Position numbers and translations under genes: made by a program. Below are positions 10,563 to 20,781 of a stretch of 64,000 nucleotides of DNA, piece after piece. The notes beneath the pieces were generated by a model that was not told the DNA's origin, did no database searches, and worked only from the letters and a program-made list of their open reading frames with translations. How positions within the stretch are numbered: the stretch's first letter is position 1; the number at the start of each line of letters is the position of its first letter. This stretch comes from an uncultured Glaciecola sp. (GTDB taxonomy: Bacteria; Pseudomonadota; Gammaproteobacteria; Enterobacterales; Alteromonadaceae): positions 1 through 64,000 of the forward strand of contig CANMCE010000016.1 in assembly GCA_947496235.1 (NCBI GenBank), read 5' to 3'.

Positions 10563-11489
10563 GTGAGAATAGTTTTTGCTGGTACCCCAGATTTCGCGGC
10601 AGCCCATTTGCAAGCATTATTGGATGCTGAGTTTGAAGTGGTCGCAGTTTATAGTCAGCCGGATCGACCTGCTGGTCGTGGTAAGAAGCTTCAACCTAGT
10701 GCGGTAAAACAACTCGCATTAACGCATAATATCCCAGTCGAACAACCCGTAAAATTGTCGTCTGAAGAAGCTCAACAGCAGCTTTCCTCCTACCAGCCTG
10801 ATTTGATGGTAGTGGTCGCTTACGGGCTACTTCTGCCAAAAGCTGTGTTGGATATCCCAACGAAAGGCTGTCTAAATGTGCATGGCTCTATCTTGCCCAA
10901 GTGGCGCGGTGCAGCACCTATTCAACGCGCCATATGGGCCGGTGATGAAGAAACCGGGGTCGCTATTATGCAAATGGATGTTGGTTTAGATACCGGCGAT
11001 GTCATAAATATTGCCACCTTGCCTATTACACCTGAAGATACAAGCGCCACCTTATATACAAAGTTAGCAGAATTAGGACCGAAAACCCTAACTCACACGT
11101 TAGCTAATTTAGATTCTTTTGAGGCTAAGAAACAGGATGATTCCTTGGCCACCTATGCAAAAAAACTCAGTAAAGAAGAAGCTAAATGTGATTGGCAATT
11201 ATCCGCTGAGCAGATAGAAAGAAATGTTCGCGCTTTTAATCCCTGGCCAGTCGTATGGTTTCCTTTAAATGCGCAACCGGTAAAAGTCTGGCAAGCCGAG
11301 GTCGTGTCTGGCAACACAGGAAATCCGGGCGAAGTACTGAGCTTTGATAAAAATGGGTTACAGATTCAATGCTCAGACGGCGTCATCAATATTACTGAGC
11401 TTCAGTTACCAAACAAGAAGAGACAACCGGTGTCACAAATCGTTAATGGAAATCCAGATTTACTTAGTCCAGGCGATCTACTCTCTTGA
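10563..11489 (+). CDS. fmt: methionyl-tRNA formyltransferase
   Basis: Formylates Met-tRNA for initiation with 10-formyl-THF. 308 residues, near the usual 315. The N-terminal Rossmann domain begins [12 protein letters not shown]; the catalytic region holds [15 protein letters not shown] and the formyl-folate site DTGD. The start is a GTG at 10563 with AGGAA about 6 bases upstream; no ATG fits. Pairs functionally with def directly upstream, and its stop overlaps the rsmB start. Confidence 0.97.
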   Translation: MRIVFAGTPDFAAAHLQALLDAEFEVVAVYSQPDRPAGRGKKLQPSAVKQLALTHNIPVEQPVKLSSEEAQQQLSSYQPDLMVVVAYGLLLPKAVLDIPTKGCLNVHGSILPKWRGAAPIQRAIWAGDEETGVAIMQMDVGLDTGDVINIATLPITPEDTSATLYTKLAELGPKTLTHTLANLDSFEAKKQDDSLATYAKKLSKEEAKCDWQLSAEQIERNVRAFNPWPVVWFPLNAQPVKVWQAEVVSGNTGNPGEVLSFDKNGLQIQCSDGVINITELQLPNKKRQPVSQIVNGNPDLLSPGDLLS

Positions 11490-12835
11490 ATAAAATAAAC
11501 ACCTCCAATAGAGCCGGTTCATTTAAACCTCATCATAAAGTACAGTTGCGAGCTGACGTTGCTTGGGCATTATATCAAGTTCTCGAATCTGGCAAGTCTT
11601 CTCGAGAATTACTTCCCGTCTTGCTACAGCGACATAAAAACGCCAAAGACAAAGGTTGGCTTCAAGAGGTTTTCTTTGGTGCATTGCGTGATCTACCCAA
11701 ACTACTGTTTTGGACTCAACAGCTCATAGACAAACCGATAAAAGGTGATAATAAAATCATCGAGCACCTTATTATGGTGGGATTGTTTCAACTACACTTC
11801 ATGCGCACATCTGATCACGCTGCGGTTTCAGAAACTGTAGAAGCCTGTAAAATATTAAAGAAACCTAAATTTGCCGGTTTGGTAAATGCTGTTTTAAGAA
11901 ATTTCCAGCGTAATAAAATAGCGGAACTTGCTCTACCGTCAGAGCATATGGAACATGGGTTTCCCAAGTGGCTATTGAAAAGACTGCAATCTGACTATCC
12001 ACAAAATTGGTTGAGTATAGTCCAAGCATCAAACCAAAAAGCCCCTATTTTCCTTCGAATTAATCTGCTTCAAACTACAAAAAAAGATTTTATAAAGGCT
12101 CTTAATGCGCAAGATATTGAATTTACAGAATTCGGCGACATTGGTATTCAATTATTATCAGCAGTGAATGTCCCGAGCTTGCCAGGTTTCGAACAAGGTT
12201 GGTTCAGTGTACAAGATAAAGCGGCTCAACAATGCGCACATCTTCTGGACGTTCAACCCAATGAAGTTGTTTTGGATTGCTGCGCCGCGCCCGGTGGTAA
12301 AACGGCAGCTATATTAGAAGCTTGTCCAACGCTTAAGTCTTTATATGCGTTTGATAACCAAGCCAAAAGATTGGTCACCATGCAGGAAAATTTACAGCGC
12401 TTAAACTATGATTTAAGCAATGTTCATATTCTAGAGGCAGATGCGACAAAACTTACACAACAGGCTGATTTGCCTCAGTTTGATAAAATTCTATTAGATG
12501 CCCCTTGTTCAGCAAGCGGTATTATTCGTCGCCACCCTGATATCAAATGGTTAAGAAAAGCATCAGATATTTCGACATTAGTTGAATTACAGGCAGAAAT
12601 TCTTGAACAAGTTTGGCAAAAATTAAAAGATGGCGGTACATTATTGTATGCAACTTGCTCCATTCTACCTCAGGAGAATACTCAGCAAATTGCAAAGTTT
12701 CTAGAAAAGCATGACAATGCGGCATTGGTTCCGCTGCATGACAAAGAAACGCGAGAACTTCCTGGTTGGCAAATACTGCCGGGAGAGCAGCAAATGGACG
12801 GCTTTTATTATGCCAAAATTAAAAAGCTGCAATAA
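11486..12835 (+). CDS. rsmB: 16S rRNA m5C967 methyltransferase
   Basis: 449 residues: an N-terminal NusB-like helical RNA-binding domain (about 20-145) and a C-terminal SAM-dependent RNA m5C methyltransferase domain with motifs [18 protein letters not shown] and the catalytic ATCS. Modifies C967 of 16S rRNA. The proposed start is a TTG at 11486 overlapping the fmt stop (TTGA); a second in-frame TTG 20 codons on is the alternative. Either way a non-ATG start in a translationally coupled position is unusual and unconfirmed. Confidence 0.95.
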   Translation: MNKINTSNRAGSFKPHHKVQLRADVAWALYQVLESGKSSRELLPVLLQRHKNAKDKGWLQEVFFGALRDLPKLLFWTQQLIDKPIKGDNKIIEHLIMVGLFQLHFMRTSDHAAVSETVEACKILKKPKFAGLVNAVLRNFQRNKIAELALPSEHMEHGFPKWLLKRLQSDYPQNWLSIVQASNQKAPIFLRINLLQTTKKDFIKALNAQDIEFTEFGDIGIQLLSAVNVPSLPGFEQGWFSVQDKAAQQCAHLLDVQPNEVVLDCCAAPGGKTAAILEACPTLKSLYAFDNQAKRLVTMQENLQRLNYDLSNVHILEADATKLTQQADLPQFDKILLDAPCSASGIIRRHPDIKWLRKASDISTLVELQAEILEQVWQKLKDGGTLLYATCSILPQENTQQIAKFLEKHDNAALVPLHDKETRELPGWQILPGEQQMDGFYYAKIKKLQ

Positions 12836-12854
12836 TTATTAACTGAGCATAAGA

Positions 12855-14234
12855 ATGAAAATAATCATCATTGGTGCCGGACAAGTTGGCGGCACTTTGG
12901 CAGAAAATCTAGTTGGTGAACAAAACGAAATAACCATAGTAGATTCAGATGCCCAAGTTCTGGAGAACTTGCAAACCCGATTAGATTTACAAGTTGTTTG
13001 TGGCATAGGTTCGCATCCCGATATATTAAAAAAGTCAGGAGCCGAAGATGCTGATATGATAATTGCTGTTACTAACAGCGATGAAAGTAATATGATGGCC
13101 TGTCAGGTTGCTTACAGTTTATTTAAAACGCCCACCAAAATTGCTCGCGTACGCTCAGAACAATACATTATTTATCAAAGCCAGTTGTACAAACATCAAG
13201 ATATCCCGGTGGACCATCTGATTGCCCCTGAACAATTGGTAACAGTAGCGATTAAGCGTTTAATCGACTATCCAGGGGCATTACAAGTTGTGGAATTTGC
13301 CGAAGGTAAAGCCAGCTTGGTAGCGGTAAAAGCTTACTATGGTGGTTTATTGGTTGGCCACGCTTTATCAGCACTAAAAGAACATATGCCAAACGTTGAA
13401 ACCCGAGTGGCAGCCATTTATCGTCGCGGACGTCCAATTCGTCCGCTAGGCTCTACTGTAATAGAAGCCGATGATGAAGTATTTTTTATCGCCGATACCA
13501 AGCACATTCGTGCGGTCATGAGCGAACTTCAAAAGCTCGAATCCAGTTACAAACGCATTATGATTGCCGGTGGTGGTCTCATAGGAGCGGGTTTAGCTAA
13601 ACGACTAGAGTCTACCCATAACGTTAAACTGATTGAATTTAATCCTCAACGGGCCGAATATCTCTCAACAATTTTAGATGAGACCATAGTATTTCAAGGG
13701 GATGCTAGTGATGCGGCACTATTGAGCGAAGAAAACGTTGAACAAGTTGATGCTTTTATTGCTGTGACCAACGATGACGAAGCTAACATCATGTCTGCTA
13801 TGTTAGCCAAACGCATGGGCGCGCAAAAAGCCATGGTGTTGATTCAACGAAGTGCTTATGTGGATTTGGTGCAAGGTGGTGACATTGACATTGCTTTTTC
13901 TCCTCAGCAAGCCACGATTTCTGCGCTACTTACTCACGTAAGACGAGGCGACATAGTAAACGTTCACTCACTACGAAGAGGCGCAGCAGAAGCTATCGAA
14001 GCTATTGCCCATGGCGATGAAACTACTTCTAAAGTGGTCGGGAAACAAATTCAAGACATTAAGTTGCCACCGGGCACTACCATAGGCGCTATCGTAAGAG
14101 AAGAGTCTGTTATCATTGCTCACAGCGATACGGTGATAAAAGCTAACGACCACGTAATTTTGTTCTTGGTGGATAAAAAATTCATCCGCGATGTAGAAAA
14201 ACTCTTCCAACCCAGTGCGTTGTTTTTTGGATAA
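12855..14234 (+). CDS. trkA: Trk potassium uptake peripheral protein TrkA
   Basis: NAD(H)-binding gate regulator of TrkH/TrkG potassium channels on the cytoplasmic face of the membrane. 459 residues made of two tandem RCK units: Rossmann motifs [16 protein letters not shown] at the N-terminus and [15 protein letters not shown] near residue 235, each followed by an RCK-C domain. Nineteen bases after rsmB. The channel gene trkH lies directly downstream on the opposite strand with stops 24 bases apart. Confidence 0.97.
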   Translation: MKIIIIGAGQVGGTLAENLVGEQNEITIVDSDAQVLENLQTRLDLQVVCGIGSHPDILKKSGAEDADMIIAVTNSDESNMMACQVAYSLFKTPTKIARVRSEQYIIYQSQLYKHQDIPVDHLIAPEQLVTVAIKRLIDYPGALQVVEFAEGKASLVAVKAYYGGLLVGHALSALKEHMPNVETRVAAIYRRGRPIRPLGSTVIEADDEVFFIADTKHIRAVMSELQKLESSYKRIMIAGGGLIGAGLAKRLESTHNVKLIEFNPQRAEYLSTILDETIVFQGDASDAALLSEENVEQVDAFIAVTNDDEANIMSAMLAKRMGAQKAMVLIQRSAYVDLVQGGDIDIAFSPQQATISALLTHVRRGDIVNVHSLRRGAAEAIEAIAHGDETTSKVVGKQIQDIKLPPGTTIGAIVREESVIIAHSDTVIKANDHVILFLVDKKFIRDVEKLFQPSALFFG

Positions 14235-14258
14235 AAAACCTTTTCTTGTTTGGGTTAC

Positions 14259-15710
14259 TTAACTTCGCCAAAACGTAGGTGAAAATAGTACTAACAAGGA
14301 AAAAACTTCCAAACGACCAAATAGCATAGCGACTACCAATAGCCATTTACCAGGATCGGATACTTCCGCGTAAGTGCCAGCAACTGTGCCTAATCCAGGA
14401 CCTAGGTTGTTTAATGTTGCCGCTGTCGCTGAGAAGGCTGATATATTATCTAAACCAGTCCCAATTAAACCTATCATAATGAAAACAAAGACTATCGCAT
14501 AGGCAGCAAAGAATCCCCACACCGCCTCGACCACGCGATTTGGCATTGCTCTATCCCCTAACTTAACCGCATAAACAGCTTTTGGGTGAATCAACCTATC
14601 GATCTCCCGTTTGCCTTGCAAAAACAGCAACAGCACTCGAATAACTTTTAGTCCCCCGCCAGTTGAACCTGCGCATCCCCCAATAAAGCTAGAGAATATG
14701 AGCAATATTGGTAAAAAAGCTGGCCAAGCAGAAAAATTCTCAGTGGCAAAACCTGCTGTGGTACTAATTGAAACAGCTTGAATCAACGCCTGATCTAGCG
14801 CCACTTCGGCTGAATCATAAACTTGGTAATTTACTAAAACTAAGAAACAAACAGTAATAAGACCAAATTGTATAGAGAAAAACGAACGACATTCAGGATC
14901 TCTAAAATAGTTTCGAATATTTCGTCCGTGAACGGCTGAATAATGTAGGGCAAAATTAAGTGCAGCGATCCATAAAAAGACAACGCATACCAAGTTAACC
15001 GCCACACTATCAAAGTAACCCAAACTTGCATCGTAAGTCGAGAAACCACCAATCGCGATAGTTGAGAATGAGTGACATACCGCATCAAACATATTCATGC
15101 CTGCCAGCCAGTATGCGACAGAACAAGCGATGGTTAATGAAAGATAAATATACCAAAGGTGTTTTGCTGTATCAGCAATTCGTGGGGTCATCTTTGAATC
15201 TTTCACTGGCCCAGGGGTTTCAGCTCTGTATAACTGCATGCCACCAACCCCAAGGATTGGTAAAATCGCTACAGCTAACACAATTATCCCCATACCACCA
15301 AGCCACTGGAGTTGTTGACGATAAAACTGAACAGCCTTAGGTAAAAACTCAATTCCCTCGATTACGGTAGCACCTGTAGTGGTCAAGCCTGAAAACGATT
15401 CAAATAATGAATCTGTAATCGTCATACTAGGCTGGTTTAGTAAAGCGAAAGGCAGCGCACCGAAACTTGCCAGTACCGTCCAAAACAAGACGACTATGAG
15501 AAAACCTTCTTTGGCTCTTAAGTCAGCTCGCACCCGCCGGTTGGGATACCAAAAGAGTAAACCGGTAAATAGTGATAAGAAAAATGCCGTTACGAATGCT
15601 AAACCACCCCCGTCTTCATAAATGAGGGAAATTAACGCAGGTGGGAGCATGGTGGCACTAAATAGTGCAACCAAAAGTCCTAGTATTCTTATTATGGCGC
15701 GATATTGCAA
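14259..15710 (-). CDS. trkH: Trk potassium channel TrkH
   Basis: 483-residue inner membrane protein of the TrkH/KtrB superfamily with about 10-12 membrane segments built from four P-loop repeats. Pore-loop motifs are recognisable as GLTTTGATV, IGGFSTYDAS, TTAGFATENF and LGPGLGTV. Works with TrkA, encoded convergently on the other strand, so the two partners are not co-transcribed here. No strong terminator separates them. Confidence 0.96.
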   Translation of the reverse strand: MQYRAIIRILGLLVALFSATMLPPALISLIYEDGGGLAFVTAFFLSLFTGLLFWYPNRRVRADLRAKEGFLIVVLFWTVLASFGALPFALLNQPSMTITDSLFESFSGLTTTGATVIEGIEFLPKAVQFYRQQLQWLGGMGIIVLAVAILPILGVGGMQLYRAETPGPVKDSKMTPRIADTAKHLWYIYLSLTIACSVAYWLAGMNMFDAVCHSFSTIAIGGFSTYDASLGYFDSVAVNLVCVVFLWIAALNFALHYSAVHGRNIRNYFRDPECRSFFSIQFGLITVCFLVLVNYQVYDSAEVALDQALIQAVSISTTAGFATENFSAWPAFLPILLIFSSFIGGCAGSTGGGLKVIRVLLLFLQGKREIDRLIHPKAVYAVKLGDRAMPNRVVEAVWGFFAAYAIVFVFIMIGLIGTGLDNISAFSATAATLNNLGPGLGTVAGTYAEVSDPGKWLLVVAMLFGRLEVFSLLVLFSPTFWRS

Positions 15711-16039
15711 AACTGCAGGCCTTGATTATTGTTATGTGTTAATAAAATTTTAGATGTAACTGCTAGAGCACACTTTTCATCTAAAACATTAATGCCAATT
15801 CTTATTTTCTATTTATAACCTATTGACCAAAAAAGATAAAAAAATTTGTGCAATTATTTTCTTGGAATATGAAAATTTTGTGTTAAATTAGTCTGAATCG
15901 GGTCAACAAGAAACCCGTTTTCTACACAGCAAAATAAGAATAAAGGATATCGGCTCAACGCCTTCAGTGATTCATCCCTTTCAATACTTAGATACTTGTT
16001 TCAGTTGAAATAGGTAGATTTTTGATGGGCAAATGTTAC
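15711..16039. other. intergenic region upstream of polA
   Basis: No gene seen. TTGGAA (15862-15867), 16 bases and TAAATT (15884-15889) could form a rightward promoter. Just downstream CGGGT (15899-15903) pairs with ACCCG (15913-15917) and is followed by TTTTC, a short hairpin that might be a weak attenuator in the polA leader. The rest is AT-rich without further structure that I can see. Confidence 0.35.
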
Positions 16040-16060
16040 TTATTCACAAAGTTATCCACA
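16040..16060 (+). promoter_or_regulatory. two tandem DnaA boxes upstream of polA
   Basis: TTATTCACA (16040-16048) and TTATCCACA (16052-16060) both fit the DnaA consensus TTATnCACA; the second is the strongest form. They lie in the same orientation with 12 bases between their starts, about 80 bases upstream of the polA ATG. Possibly DnaA control of polA or a DnaA titration site. Confidence 0.7.
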
Positions 16061-16137
16061 AGCAATGATTCGCTTTCCGAAAAAAATTCTAATAAAATCA
16101 TAGACTAAAAAATTGAAGCTAGGTAGGCTAAATAATT

Positions 16138-18915
16138 ATGCACAAAAATTCATCTTCCCCTTTAGTCCTAGTTGACGGTTCTTCCTATCTATTTAGAGCT
16201 TTCCATGGTTTGCCGCCACTTACTAACTCCAAAGGCAACGATACTGGGGCGATTTATGGCGTAGTCAATATGCTACGAAGCTTAGTTAAAGAATATAATC
16301 CCGAATGTATGGCGGTAGTATTTGATGCCAAGGGTAAGACCTTCCGTGATGACATCTATAAAGAATACAAAGCCAATCGCCCACCCATGCCTGACGAGCT
16401 AAGAACCCAAATTGAGCCCTTGCATACCATAGTAAAGGCCATGGGATTTCCTCTCATCGTAGAAGATGGCGTAGAAGCAGATGACGTTATAGGAACCCTT
16501 GCCCGTCAAGCCAGTGAACAAGGTAGAGCGTGCGTTATCAGTACGGGCGACAAGGACATGGCCCAATTGGTTGACGAGCATGTAACCTTGATCAACACCA
16601 TGACTAAAACCACTATGGATAAACAGGGTGTTGTTGAAAAGTTTGGTATTCCAGCGGAATTGATTATCGACTTCTTAGCCTTAAAGGGCGATAAAGTTGA
16701 CAACATTCCTGGTGTACCAGGCGTTGGCGATAAAAGCGCAATCGCTATGCTTAATGGCATAGGCGGTGTAAAAGCTATTTATGACAATCTAGAAAAAATA
16801 GCCGAATTAGATTTTCGCGGCGCGAAAACTATGGCTAACAAGATGGCTGAATATAAAGAGCAAGCGCTACTTTCTTATGAACTGGCTACTATAAAAACCG
16901 ACTTATCTTTAGAATATAAGCCTGATTCTTTGCAAATGCAGGAAATGGATCGGGCAACATTAAAGGAATTATTCACCGAACTGGAATTTAAAAAATGGCT
17001 TGCTGAAGTCAGCGGTGAAGAAAAAGACTATATTGAAGAAGCTATAGGTTCAAAATCTGAATCTTCGTCTTCAACTACATCCGTCGATAGTGATTTCGAC
17101 CTTTCTGCCTACAAAATTATTTTTGAGACATCCGAATTAGATGAACTGATCAGCAAATTAGAAAAAGCTGAAATCTACGCCATTGATACTGAAACTACCA
17201 GTTTAGATTATATGGAAGCAGAAATTGTCGGACTTTCCTTTGCTTTGTCGGATAACGATGCATACTACATTCCTGTGGCGCACGATTATCCAGACGCACC
17301 GGATCAGTTAGAGCGCGATCAAGTGTTGGCGAAATTGAAACCTCTTTTAGAAGATAAAAATGCGAAAAAAGTTGGTCAACACATAAAGTATGATCAAAAC
17401 GTACTTGCCAACTATGATATCGAATTACAAGGTGTTATTTGCGATACCATGTTGGCGTCTTATGTATTAAACAGTGTCGCCACCCGTCACGATATGGACA
17501 GTTTGGCATTGAAATATCTCGGACATAAGTGTGTCAGTTTTGAAGAAATAGCGGGTAAAGGTGCAAAACAACTGACTTTTAATCAGCTAGATATTGAAAC
17601 TTCCGGCCAGTACGCTGCCGAAGACGCTGATGTGACGTTAAGATTGTATAACAAACTATCAGCGTTATTAGCTGAACAAGACGGACTAACTGAAGTGTTA
17701 AATGACATTGAAGTTCCGCTTTCAAGTATATTGGCTAAGATGGAGCAAAGAGGTGTCTTAATTGACTCTCAAATGTTATCTCAACAAAGTCAAGATTTAG
17801 CTAAGCGCATAGTGTCGTTAGAAGAGCAAGTGCATGAACTCGCGGGGGAACCCTTTAATCTGGGGTCAACTAAACAATTGCAGCACATTCTATTTGAAAA
17901 AATGGAACTTCCTGTAATCAAGAAAACGCCAAAAGGCGCCCCTTCTACTTCGGAAGATGTGTTACAAGAATTGGCCAATGACTATGAACTACCAGCGTTG
18001 ATAACCCAATATCGTGGCCTGACAAAACTTAAAAACACCTACACCGATAAGCTGCCCAAGATGATTAATCATCGTACTCATAGAGTACATACCTCTTATC
18101 ATCAAGCGGTTGCCGCTACCGGGCGGTTATCGTCTAGCGATCCTAATTTGCAAAATATTCCTATTCGAACCCAAGAAGGGCGTCAAGTACGGCAAGCTTT
18201 TGTACCCAGAGAAGGCTGTAAAATTGTTGCCGCCGACTATAGCCAAATTGAACTTCGAATTATGGCGCATTTAAGCAAAGACCAAGGTTTATTGAATGCG
18301 TTTAAAGAAGGTAAAGACATTCACAGTGCCACCGCATCTGAAATATTTGGCACAGCTGTCGATGATGTAACTACAAATCAAAGGCGCAGCGCTAAAGCAA
18401 TTAATTTCGGGCTAATATATGGCATGAGCGCGTTTGGTTTATCCAAGCAACTACATATATCTAGACAAGATGCCCAAACCTATATGGATAAGTATTTTGA
18501 GCGATATCCCGGCGTACTAGCTTACATGGAAGCAACCCGTGAAGGTGTAAAAAAGACGGGTTATGTTAGTACAGTCTTTGGACGGCGTTTATACCTGCCT
18601 GATATAAATGCGAGTAATGGCGCTCGCCGCAAAGGAGCAGAAAGAGCAGCTATCAATGCGCCAATGCAAGGTACAGCTGCAGATATTATTAAAAAGGCCA
18701 TGATTGAAGTGTCTAATTGGATAAGCCAATTGGATGATCAAGAAGATATCAGCATGATCATGCAGGTACACGATGAATTGGTGTTTGAAATTAAAGAAGA
18801 CAAACTCGATACCTTTATACCCAAAATCTGCCAATTGATGGAAAACTGCGTCGAATTGTCAGTGCCTTTAATTGTTGAAGCAGGGGTTGGTGATAACTGG
18901 GATCAGGCGCATTAA
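16138..18915 (+). CDS. polA: DNA polymerase I
   Basis: 925 residues with all three activities. N-terminal 5'-3' exonuclease/flap endonuclease (about 1-300; the EADDVIGT and GDKVDNIPGV motifs). The 3'-5' proofreading domain (about 330-515) keeps the metal ligands in DTETTSLD (D350, E352), so editing should be active. Polymerase domain with motif A DYSQIELRIM (D700), motif B RRSAKAINFGLIYG and motif C VHDELVF (D879). Functions in Okazaki fragment maturation and repair. Followed by a candidate small RNA and terminator, then engB on the opposite strand, as around E. coli polA-spf-yihA. Confidence 0.98.
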   Translation: MHKNSSSPLVLVDGSSYLFRAFHGLPPLTNSKGNDTGAIYGVVNMLRSLVKEYNPECMAVVFDAKGKTFRDDIYKEYKANRPPMPDELRTQIEPLHTIVKAMGFPLIVEDGVEADDVIGTLARQASEQGRACVISTGDKDMAQLVDEHVTLINTMTKTTMDKQGVVEKFGIPAELIIDFLALKGDKVDNIPGVPGVGDKSAIAMLNGIGGVKAIYDNLEKIAELDFRGAKTMANKMAEYKEQALLSYELATIKTDLSLEYKPDSLQMQEMDRATLKELFTELEFKKWLAEVSGEEKDYIEEAIGSKSESSSSTTSVDSDFDLSAYKIIFETSELDELISKLEKAEIYAIDTETTSLDYMEAEIVGLSFALSDNDAYYIPVAHDYPDAPDQLERDQVLAKLKPLLEDKNAKKVGQHIKYDQNVLANYDIELQGVICDTMLASYVLNSVATRHDMDSLALKYLGHKCVSFEEIAGKGAKQLTFNQLDIETSGQYAAEDADVTLRLYNKLSALLAEQDGLTEVLNDIEVPLSSILAKMEQRGVLIDSQMLSQQSQDLAKRIVSLEEQVHELAGEPFNLGSTKQLQHILFEKMELPVIKKTPKGAPSTSEDVLQELANDYELPALITQYRGLTKLKNTYTDKLPKMINHRTHRVHTSYHQAVAATGRLSSSDPNLQNIPIRTQEGRQVRQAFVPREGCKIVAADYSQIELRIMAHLSKDQGLLNAFKEGKDIHSATASEIFGTAVDDVTTNQRRSAKAINFGLIYGMSAFGLSKQLHISRQDAQTYMDKYFERYPGVLAYMEATREGVKKTGYVSTVFGRRLYLPDINASNGARRKGAERAAINAPMQGTAADIIKKAMIEVSNWISQLDDQEDISMIMQVHDELVFEIKEDKLDTFIPKICQLMENCVELSVPLIVEAGVGDNWDQAH

Positions 18916-18961
18916 AAATTTTTTTAAAAAAAATTAAAAAACTTCTGAACTTAATTTAATT

Positions 18962-19040
18962 GGGAGACTCATAAGCTATGAATGTGTTGTTCTCCCTGAG
19001 TGGTTTGCCCCGTTAGTGTGTTACGGGGCTTTCTTTTTTC
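18962..19040 (+). ncRNA. candidate small RNA between polA and engB (Spot 42 position)
   Basis: Two hairpins in about 78 bases: GGGAGA (18962-18967) pairs with TCTCCC (18991-18996), with CATA-AGC-TATG inside its loop, and a strong terminator hairpin ends at 19029 with TTTCTTTTTT. E. coli Spot 42 (spf) occupies exactly this gap. No sequence match to Spot 42 is claimed and no clear promoter is seen apart from AT-rich TAATTT at 18952-18957. It could instead be only the polA 3' end. Confidence 0.4.
19007..19039 (+). terminator. strong intrinsic terminator after polA
   Basis: GCCCCGT (19007-19013) pairs with ACGGGGC (19023-19029) around a 9-base loop, followed by TTTCTTTTTT. It ends polA and/or the candidate small RNA and touches the stop of the opposing engB gene. 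Confidence 0.9.
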
Positions 19041-19648
19041 TAAGCCTCAGGTTTCTCAATCTCCAACCAATTCAGCAAAACATTTTCAGCCTCAGCAAGC
19101 CCAACGCCCGTTAAAGAAGAAAATGCATGCACCTTTATGTTTCCTTGAAAGGCTAATGAAGCTTCTCTAACCATCAATGTTTGCGCTTTACGTTTACCCG
19201 ATTTGAGTTTGTCTGCCTTGGTCAACAGTATCAGCACAGGTAAGTTAGCATCCACTGCCCAATAAATTAAGTCCTGATCAAGATCTTTCAACGGGTGCCG
19301 AATGTCCATCAGCACCACTAAGCCACTTAAGCATTCACGCTTTTGAAGATACTCTCCTAATGACTTTTGCCATTTTTTCTTCATTTCAATTGGCACTTTT
19401 GCAAAACCGTAGCCGGGTAAATCCACTAAACGCCGAGTTTCATCCAACTCGAAAATGTTGATTAATTGAGTTCGGCCTGGAGTTTTACTGGTTCTAGCAA
19501 GGGCTTTTTGTCTTGTTAATTTATTTAACGCACTGGATTTTCCAGCATTGGAACGGCCAGCAAAGGCAATTTCTTTTCCCTCAAATGGTTGTAAGTGAGA
19601 AATATCCGGTGCGCTTGTAAAAAATTTTGCTTTGGTAAAATATGACAT
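19040..19648 (-). CDS. engB: ribosome biogenesis GTPase EngB/YsxC
   Basis: 202 residues, normal for the family. Circularly ordinary TRAFAC GTPase with P-loop GRSNAGKSS near residue 31, the switch II/G3 motif DLPGYG, G4 TKAD and a G5-like FSS. Required for 50S subunit assembly in bacteria where tested. Convergent with polA and divergent from cytochrome c4. Confidence 0.96.
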   Translation of the reverse strand: MSYFTKAKFFTSAPDISHLQPFEGKEIAFAGRSNAGKSSALNKLTRQKALARTSKTPGRTQLINIFELDETRRLVDLPGYGFAKVPIEMKKKWQKSLGEYLQKRECLSGLVVLMDIRHPLKDLDQDLIYWAVDANLPVLILLTKADKLKSGKRKAQTLMVREASLAFQGNIKVHAFSSLTGVGLAEAENVLLNWLEIEKPEA

Positions 19649-19734
19649 TAATGACTCTGAAACGCTAAAATTCAGCGATTGTTTACAGTTTTTTTGTAGT
19701 TTACATGATTTAAATCCATAGTATTAACAAGGAA

Positions 19735-19765
19735 TTGTTTTTTTAACAGTATATTTGTGTAAAAT
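19735..19765 (+). promoter_or_regulatory. probable promoter of the cytochrome c4 gene
   Basis: An extended -10, TGTGTAAAAT with hexamer TAAAAT at 19760-19765, is followed by ACGCCCC. TTGTTT at 19735-19740 is a possible -35 with a long 19-base spacer. The start codon is at 19821. Confidence 0.4.
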
Positions 19766-19820
19766 ACGCCCCATCTGCCGTTATAAGGTATCGAGATTCG
19801 ATTCGTAAGAGAGTACATCT

Positions 19821-20444
19821 ATGAAGAAATTATGTTTGCTGTTTGGTTTTGTTTTATTAAGCATGAATGCAATAGCCGCAGAAGGTGATCCTGAAGCAGG
19901 TAAAGCAAAGTCAACGACTTGTTTAGCATGTCACAATGCTGATGGTAATAGTACCATTGAAGATAACCCTAAAATTGCGGGCCAGCATGAAGGTTACCTT
20001 TTTAAACAGCTTACTGAATTTAAACTGGGCGCAGACACTGGTGGTCAACAAGGCAGAAATAACGCTGTCATGTGGGGCATGGTTGCGACCCTGTCTGAAC
20101 AAGACTTTAAAGATCTAGCTGCATATTTCTCTTCTCAAGAACTTAAAATCGGTGAAACTCCTGAAGATGTAGTTGATGCTGGTGAAGCTTTATACCGAGG
20201 TGGCGATCCAGAGCGAGGCATTACCGCTTGTATCGCATGTCACGGTCCTAGTGGACAAGGTATGAACTTAGCTGGTTTTCCAGTCATTGGCGGCCAACAC
20301 GCAAAATATACTAAAACCCAACTTGAAATGTTTCGATCAGGACAACGCAATAACGACCTAAACGGCATGATGCGTGACATAGCGGCACGTCTGACCGACG
20401 AAGATATTGATGTATTGTCAAAATATTTAGCCGGATTACACTAA
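19821..20444 (+). CDS. diheme cytochrome c4
   Basis: 207 residues: signal peptide (about 1-20, ending NAIAA), then two class I cytochrome c domains with heme sites CLACH and CIACH. Each half has a distal Met candidate (VMWGM and MNGMM-type segments). Cytochrome c4 is a periplasmic, membrane-associated electron carrier feeding terminal oxidases. Its place between engB and yihI is usual in Alteromonadales and Pseudomonas-like genomes. Confidence 0.93.
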   Translation: MKKLCLLFGFVLLSMNAIAAEGDPEAGKAKSTTCLACHNADGNSTIEDNPKIAGQHEGYLFKQLTEFKLGADTGGQQGRNNAVMWGMVATLSEQDFKDLAAYFSSQELKIGETPEDVVDAGEALYRGGDPERGITACIACHGPSGQGMNLAGFPVIGGQHAKYTKTQLEMFRSGQRNNDLNGMMRDIAARLTDEDIDVLSKYLAGLH

Positions 20445-20459
20445 TCTTTTGAGTTTTTA

Positions 20460-20502
20460 TTGCTGTATAAAAACCCATATTTGATTATTATTTATACAGC
20501 AA
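20460..20502. repeat. 12-bp inverted repeat after cytochrome c4
   Basis: Arms TTGCTGTATAAA and its complement (20460-20471 and 20491-20502) enclose a 19-base AT-rich loop. No T tract follows on either side, so it is not a standard terminator; it could stabilise the cytochrome mRNA 3' end or bind a protein. Confidence 0.45.
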
Positions 20503-20639
20503 ACGTGTAAAACTTGATAATTAAAATTTTTCTGGGTATAGTAGCAAAATAAGAAAGCGTAATGGATTACCCAAAACGACGTTGTTTGGTTTGTGAATAA
20601 CAATAAAAAGCTGACTTTACAATAATATACACAAGAAGT

Positions 20640-20709
20640 GTAAAACGGGAGAGGTGTCATTAGACACTAATTAATATAAGGTGATAGTCTTCGGGTTATC
20701 ACCTTTTTT
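20640..20709 (+). ncRNA. candidate structured RNA ending in a UUCG terminator upstream of yihI
   Basis: Hairpin GTGTC-ATTA-GACAC (20654-20667) precedes a terminator in which AAGGTGATA (20678-20686) pairs with TATCACCTT (20697-20705); the loop closes as C-UUCG-G and is followed by a T run to 20709. It lies over 230 bases from the cytochrome c4 stop and 72 bases before yihI. A terminator this strong suggests an independent short transcript or the 3' end of a long leader. The promoter is not clear (TAATAT at 20623-20628 without a good -35). Confidence 0.4.
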
Positions 20710-20781
20710 CTTGTTTGTTGGAAACCTAGATCCTCAATTAGGTATTCCGTTCTGAATGATTTCATACTTGGATAGAAGATA

